A stretch of DNA of 17,533 nt from Candidatus Desantisiibacteriota bacterium (GTDB taxonomy: Bacteria; JACRDZ01). Position numbers and translations under genes: made by a program. This document shows positions 13,588-17,533 of the stretch, piece after piece. Location of the stretch: the NCBI GenBank assembly GCA_016209155.1, contig JACQWU010000200.1, positions 1 through 17,533 on the forward strand, written 5' to 3'. Positions within the stretch are counted from its first letter, which is position 1. Each line of letters opens with the position of its first letter. The notes beneath the pieces are model-generated. The model saw only the letters and a list, made by a program, of their open reading frames with translations, made no database searches and had not been told where the DNA came from.

Positions 13588-16500
13588 ATGCAAAAAATAG
13601 CTAAAAAAACAGGATCTTTGCTTTGGAGGGATAAAGGTTTTTTATCTTTAGTAATCACACAATTTTTAGGTGCTCTAAATGATAATGGTTTTAAAATATT
13701 GCTTACTCTGCTTGTTGCTGAAATAATAACAAAACCCGGAGTTGCAAGTCAATATGTATCGATAGCGAGCGCTGTTTTTGTTTTACCTTTTATTTTGTTT
13801 TCAAATTTTGCGGGATATGTGTCAGATAGGTTTAGTAAATATAATGTTGCCGTATTTGCAAAAATACTTGAAATATTTGTAATGGCGCTTGGTTTAATCG
13901 GGCTATATTATAAAAATGTGGTTTTTTTAATGATAGTTCTTTTTCTTATGGGCTTGCAGAGTACAATATTTGGTCCCGCGAAATTAGGTATACTGCCGGA
14001 GATGCTTGATAATAAGGATCTATCCAATGCAAATGGGATTATGGATTTATATACATTTACAGCTATTATCGCGGGAACTATATTGGGAGGAGTTTTGTTA
14101 AATATTACAAAACCTGATTTTTATTTAGCAGGCTGGGTATTTGTTTTAATTGCAGTCCTAGGGACCTTAAGCAGTTTTTTTATTACAAAAGTCCCGTCTG
14201 TTAATAGCGCTGAAAAGCTTGACTGGAATCCTATAAGGAGTTTTTACTCCAATATGAAAGAAATAAAAAATAACAGGGCCTTATTTCTTAGTATTTTGGG
14301 TATTGCATATTTCTGGTTCATTGCCGCTATGTTCCAGATGGATTTATTATTATATGGTAAAATTTTAATGAATGCTGATAGCATTAATATAAGTAAAATA
14401 CTTGCGGTTTTGGGAATCGGGATAGGTATAGGGTCCGGTATTGCCGGAAAAATATCCGGAGAAAAGACAGAGTTGGGACTCGTGCCGCTTGGATCTCTGG
14501 GTATGGGATTATTTTCAATAGATCTTGTAACGGCATCAAATTCATTTACAAGAGTAACAATTGATCTTTTTTGTTTAGGATGCTTTGCCGGTTTTTTTGT
14601 TGTACCGCTAAATACACTGCTTCAGGAAAAAAGTCCCAAAGATAGTAAAGGAAGAATGATTGCCACTTCAAATATTTTAAGTTTTATCGGAGTATTTTTT
14701 GCATCATTTCTTATCTGGTTATTTACCGGTAAATTAGGGTTTGATCCGGCTAAGACTATCGGGATTATGTCTTTAGGAGTATTTGCGGTGACAATGTATA
14801 CATTATGGATATTACCTGAGCCATTCATAAGGCTTGTTTTATGGTTTTTGACTCATACTATATATCATATTAAATCCTTTGGAAAAGAGAATGTACCGAA
14901 TGAGGGTCCGGCGCTTTTAGTTGTAAATCATCTGTCATATATTGATCCGCTGCTTGTTGGAGCAACACTATCAAGAAGTGTGCGTTTTTTTATGTGGCGG
15001 CCGATTTATGAACTTAAGCAATTTAATTGGTTTTTCAGGTTGATGCATATGATACCTATTTCAGCTTCTGACAAACCTAAACAATTTATTGCCAGCATGG
15101 AAGAAGCCCGTAAGGCTTTAAAAGAAGGACATATTGTTTGTATTTTTGCGGAAGGCGCTATATCACGCGTGGCTCAAACCCTGGGCTTTCATCGTGGAAT
15201 GGAGGTTGTTGCAAAAGATATGGACATACCTATAATTCCTGTAAATTTGGACAGGGTATGGGGTAGTATTTTTAGCTTTCATCAGGGAAAATTTATATGG
15301 AAAATACCAGGAAAAATCCCTTACCCTGTAACTGTATCATTTGGCAAACCATTACCTGCAATCTCAAAAGTATACGAGGTACGTCAGGCAGTTCTTGAGC
15401 TTGGAAGCGAAGCTTTTAATCACCGGTTTAAAAAATTATTGCCTTTGCACAGCAGGTTACTCCGTCAGGCAAAAGAACAATGGTTTGCCAAAGGAATGGC
15501 AGATTCATCTGGACTGGAATTAACATATGGAAAAATTATAACTGCTTCAGTATTACTTTCCAGAAAATTTACGAAATATTTTCCAGAGGAGGAACGAATC
15601 GGAGTCCTATTCCCGTCATGCGTTCATGGTGCGCTGGTTAATATCGCACTCAATATGTCAGGCAAAATTCCGGTAAATCTTAATTTTACTATGAGCCAGA
15701 ATTTATTAGAAAAAGTGCTGGTAAAAGCAGGGATAAAAAAAATAATTACATCCCGTAAAGTAATTGAAGGTTTAAAGTGGGAGCATGATAAAAGGATGGT
15801 TTATCTTGAAGATATGGGTAAATCGTCAAAAATTTCTTCATTCCTTTTTTGGATTTCACTTTTTGTAATTCCTTCCGGATTAATCGAAAGAGTTTTCATA
15901 GCAAAATCGAGGGTAAAAAATAATGATATTGCAACATTAATATTTACAAGCGGAAGCACCGGTATCCCAAAAGGAGTTGTGCTGACGCATAATAATATTC
16001 ATTCCAATGTGCAGGGACTGCTGGAGGTATTTCAAACAGATTCAAATGACAGCTTGATGGGGGTATTACCGTTTTTCCATTCGTTCGGTTATACAGCCAC
16101 AATATGGCTTCCGCTTTTAGGAGGTTTTTCTGTTGTGTATCATAGAAGTCCGCTGGAACCGGTTATCATTCAAAAAATGATTAAACAGCATAAATGCACA
16201 ATGGTACTCACTACACCTACATTTCTTCAGATGTGGATGAAAAAGTTTCAGAAGGAAGACGTGAGCACACTGCGTTTTGTAATTGCAGGTGCTGAAAAAT
16301 TGCGCAGTCAAATTGCCGGAGAATATCTGGAGAAATTCGGAGTTCCTGTTCTTGAAGGATACGGCTGTACAGAGCTTTCTCCTGTAGCCTGTGTCAGTGT
16401 ATTTAATGTTAAAGATAAGCATGAATATCAACTGGGTCATAAAGAAGGAAAAGTCGGACGTCCTCTTCCCGGAGTTTCTGTAAGTATAGTTGATCCTGAA

Positions 16501-17010
16501 ACAGGGAAAGCTCTTCCCACAAATCACCCGGGACTTTTACTCGTAAAAGGACCTAATGTTATGAAGGGATATTGGGAAGATAAGGAAAAAACGGATGAAG
16601 TTATAAAAGATAACTGGTATATAACAGGAGACATAGCTTCAATAGATGAAGATGGTTTTATCCAGATAACCGACAGGCTTTCCAGATTCAGTAAAATTGG
16701 CGGTGAAATGGTTTCCCATATTATGGTGGAAGAAAAAATTTATGAAGCAGCACTTGATATTGATGCAAAATTTTTAATTGTATCGGTTCATGATGACAAA
16801 AAGGGAGAAGCGCTGGTTGTTCTCTATCATAATTATAGCGGTGATATTGAAGCATTATACGAAAAATTAGGACAATCAGATATCCCGAATTTGTGGATCC
16901 CAAATAAAAAATCATTTTTCAAAATAGATGAATGGCCGACACTCGGAACAGGAAAAGTTGATATGGCTAAAGCAAAAGAAATAGCAAAAAGTTTGGCAGG
17001 TACTGTCTAA
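13588..17010 (+). CDS. LplT-like MFS / PlsC acyltransferase / Aas-like acyl-ACP ligase fusion
   Basis: An 1140-residue three-part protein. Residues 1-420 are a twelve-segment MFS domain like the lysophospholipid flippase LplT (N-terminal QFLGALNDNGFK). Residues 430-620 are a PlsC-type glycerophospholipid acyltransferase: NHLSYID (HX4D, His448/Asp453) and FAEGAISR (520-527). Residues 640-1140 are an adenylate-forming ligase: TSGSTGIPKG (787-796), GYGCTE (924-929), TGD (1013-1015), a DR hinge (1029-1030) and Lys1123 in TGKVDMAK. In known systems LplT brings lysophosphatidylethanolamine inward and Aas activates a fatty acid on ACP and re-acylates it. This fusion puts the steps in one chain at the inner membrane. 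Start ATG is one base after the hydrolase stop, with AAGGAG ahead. All catalytic motifs are intact. Confidence 0.93.
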   Translation: MQKIAKKTGSLLWRDKGFLSLVITQFLGALNDNGFKILLTLLVAEIITKPGVASQYVSIASAVFVLPFILFSNFAGYVSDRFSKYNVAVFAKILEIFVMALGLIGLYYKNVVFLMIVLFLMGLQSTIFGPAKLGILPEMLDNKDLSNANGIMDLYTFTAIIAGTILGGVLLNITKPDFYLAGWVFVLIAVLGTLSSFFITKVPSVNSAEKLDWNPIRSFYSNMKEIKNNRALFLSILGIAYFWFIAAMFQMDLLLYGKILMNADSINISKILAVLGIGIGIGSGIAGKISGEKTELGLVPLGSLGMGLFSIDLVTASNSFTRVTIDLFCLGCFAGFFVVPLNTLLQEKSPKDSKGRMIATSNILSFIGVFFASFLIWLFTGKLGFDPAKTIGIMSLGVFAVTMYTLWILPEPFIRLVLWFLTHTIYHIKSFGKENVPNEGPALLVVNHLSYIDPLLVGATLSRSVRFFMWRPIYELKQFNWFFRLMHMIPISASDKPKQFIASMEEARKALKEGHIVCIFAEGAISRVAQTLGFHRGMEVVAKDMDIPIIPVNLDRVWGSIFSFHQGKFIWKIPGKIPYPVTVSFGKPLPAISKVYEVRQAVLELGSEAFNHRFKKLLPLHSRLLRQAKEQWFAKGMADSSGLELTYGKIITASVLLSRKFTKYFPEEERIGVLFPSCVHGALVNIALNMSGKIPVNLNFTMSQNLLEKVLVKAGIKKIITSRKVIEGLKWEHDKRMVYLEDMGKSSKISSFLFWISLFVIPSGLIERVFIAKSRVKNNDIATLIFTSGSTGIPKGVVLTHNNIHSNVQGLLEVFQTDSNDSLMGVLPFFHSFGYTATIWLPLLGGFSVVYHRSPLEPVIIQKMIKQHKCTMVLTTPTFLQMWMKKFQKEDVSTLRFVIAGAEKLRSQIAGEYLEKFGVPVLEGYGCTELSPVACVSVFNVKDKHEYQLGHKEGKVGRPLPGVSVSIVDPETGKALPTNHPGLLLVKGPNVMKGYWEDKEKTDEVIKDNWYITGDIASIDEDGFIQITDRLSRFSKIGGEMVSHIMVEEKIYEAALDIDAKFLIVSVHDDKKGEALVVLYHNYSGDIEALYEKLGQSDIPNLWIPNKKSFFKIDEWPTLGTGKVDMAKAKEIAKSLAGTV

Positions 17011-17092
17011 AGTAATATATAAAAATAAACCAAAGAAAAAGAATTTTACCACAGAGGACACTCAAAAAAAACTATATGGAAAGGCTAAAGAG

Positions 17093-17533
17093 ATGAATAA
17101 AATATTTCAAACCGCAATATCAACATTTATATTTTTTGTAAGCTGTAGTTCAATAAATTCAAATATGAAAAACAATTTAGATTCGGGGAAGAGTATACCT
17201 GTCAGTAAAGATAGATTATATACTGATATAAAAGAGATAACTTCTATTTTACCTTCAAGGAACTCTAATAATATTAAATCGATAGATCAAACCGCAGAGT
17301 ATATTTATTCGCAATTTAAGTTGCAAAGCGATAATGTTGAAATACAAAGTTATAAAATAAAAGAAAAAGAATATAAAAATATAATCTGTTCATTTGGTCA
17401 TCTTGATGCTGAAAGAATTGTTGTGGGTGCTCATTATGATGTTTGCGGAGATCAGCCTGGCGCTGATGATAATGCAAGCGGTGTAGCAGGTCTATTGGAG
17501 ATAGCTAAATTAATTAAAGAATTAAAGCCTAAA
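17093..17533 (+). CDS. M28-family metallopeptidase lipoprotein (3' partial)
   Basis: The gene runs off the window end; 147 codons are visible. The ATG at 17093 is preceded by AAAGG about 10 bases upstream; an earlier ATG at 17076 meets a stop after six codons. Residues 1-18 form a hydrophobic signal ending FFVSC, a slightly atypical lipobox, so lipoprotein processing at Cys18 is likely. Two zinc-ligand motifs of M28 aminopeptidases are visible: GAHYD (His/Asp region) and GADDNASG. Substrate range (peptides, possibly glutaminyl-cyclase-like) cannot be judged without the C-terminal half. It lies 82 bases after the fusion gene and could belong to the same operon. Confidence 0.85.
   Translation, partial: MNKIFQTAISTFIFFVSCSSINSNMKNNLDSGKSIPVSKDRLYTDIKEITSILPSRNSNNIKSIDQTAEYIYSQFKLQSDNVEIQSYKIKEKEYKNIICSFGHLDAERIVVGAHYDVCGDQPGADDNASGVAGLLEIAKLIKELKPK

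Noticed and set aside
16117-16527. 136-codon minus-strand frame inside the acyl-ligase domain
   Set aside because: Antisense shadow of strongly conserved coding sequence.

Overview
The window is an AT-rich bacterial segment (roughly one third GC by eye). Its gene content suggests an uncultured Gram-negative, probably anaerobic organism: a multiheme c-type cytochrome, several proteins with export signals, a lysophospholipid-recycling fusion and a PcrA/UvrD-type helicase. I cannot place it in a phylum from the sequence alone. There is no rRNA, tRNA, CRISPR array or intact insertion sequence.

Left block (1-6232, + strand). The window opens inside a multiheme cytochrome built from tandem four-heme modules of about 165-172 residues; base 1 is the His codon of a cut CGACH motif. 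It is followed by an exported protein with a FlgT-C-like beta domain and then a 1137-residue exported protein that joins one CXXCH heme site, two discoidin-like (F5/8 type C) domains and a long TPR tail. The three read as one envelope/electron-transfer operon. A cold-shock gene with its own promoter closes the block.

Middle block (6229-11338, - strand). A 762-residue membrane protein with an embedded spermidine-synthase-like domain sits 18 bases downstream of a UvrD/PcrA-like helicase. The helicase frame is broken at a 19-A run; removing one A restores a C-terminus ending in a clamp-binding-like QMTLF. Upstream lie a decayed protoglobin-like remnant, a 56-residue Cys-rich gene absent from standard-length ORF calls, and an ArsR-family regulator. 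The arsR and Cys-rich promoters share a 14-base operator, so they form a small metal- or redox-responsive regulon.

Right block (11603-17533). A brnT-brnA toxin-antitoxin pair (- strand) diverges from a TetR-controlled operon (+ strand): tetR, an exported alpha/beta hydrolase, and a three-domain MFS (LplT-like)/PlsC/acyl-ligase (Aas-like) fusion. The tetR promoter carries a clear TGAGTGA-N4-TCACTCA operator. Together these suggest regulated lipid cleavage, lysolipid flipping and re-acylation. The window ends inside an M28 metallopeptidase lipoprotein. Both arsR and brnT have near-consensus promoters placed so close to the start codon that leaderless transcripts are expected.
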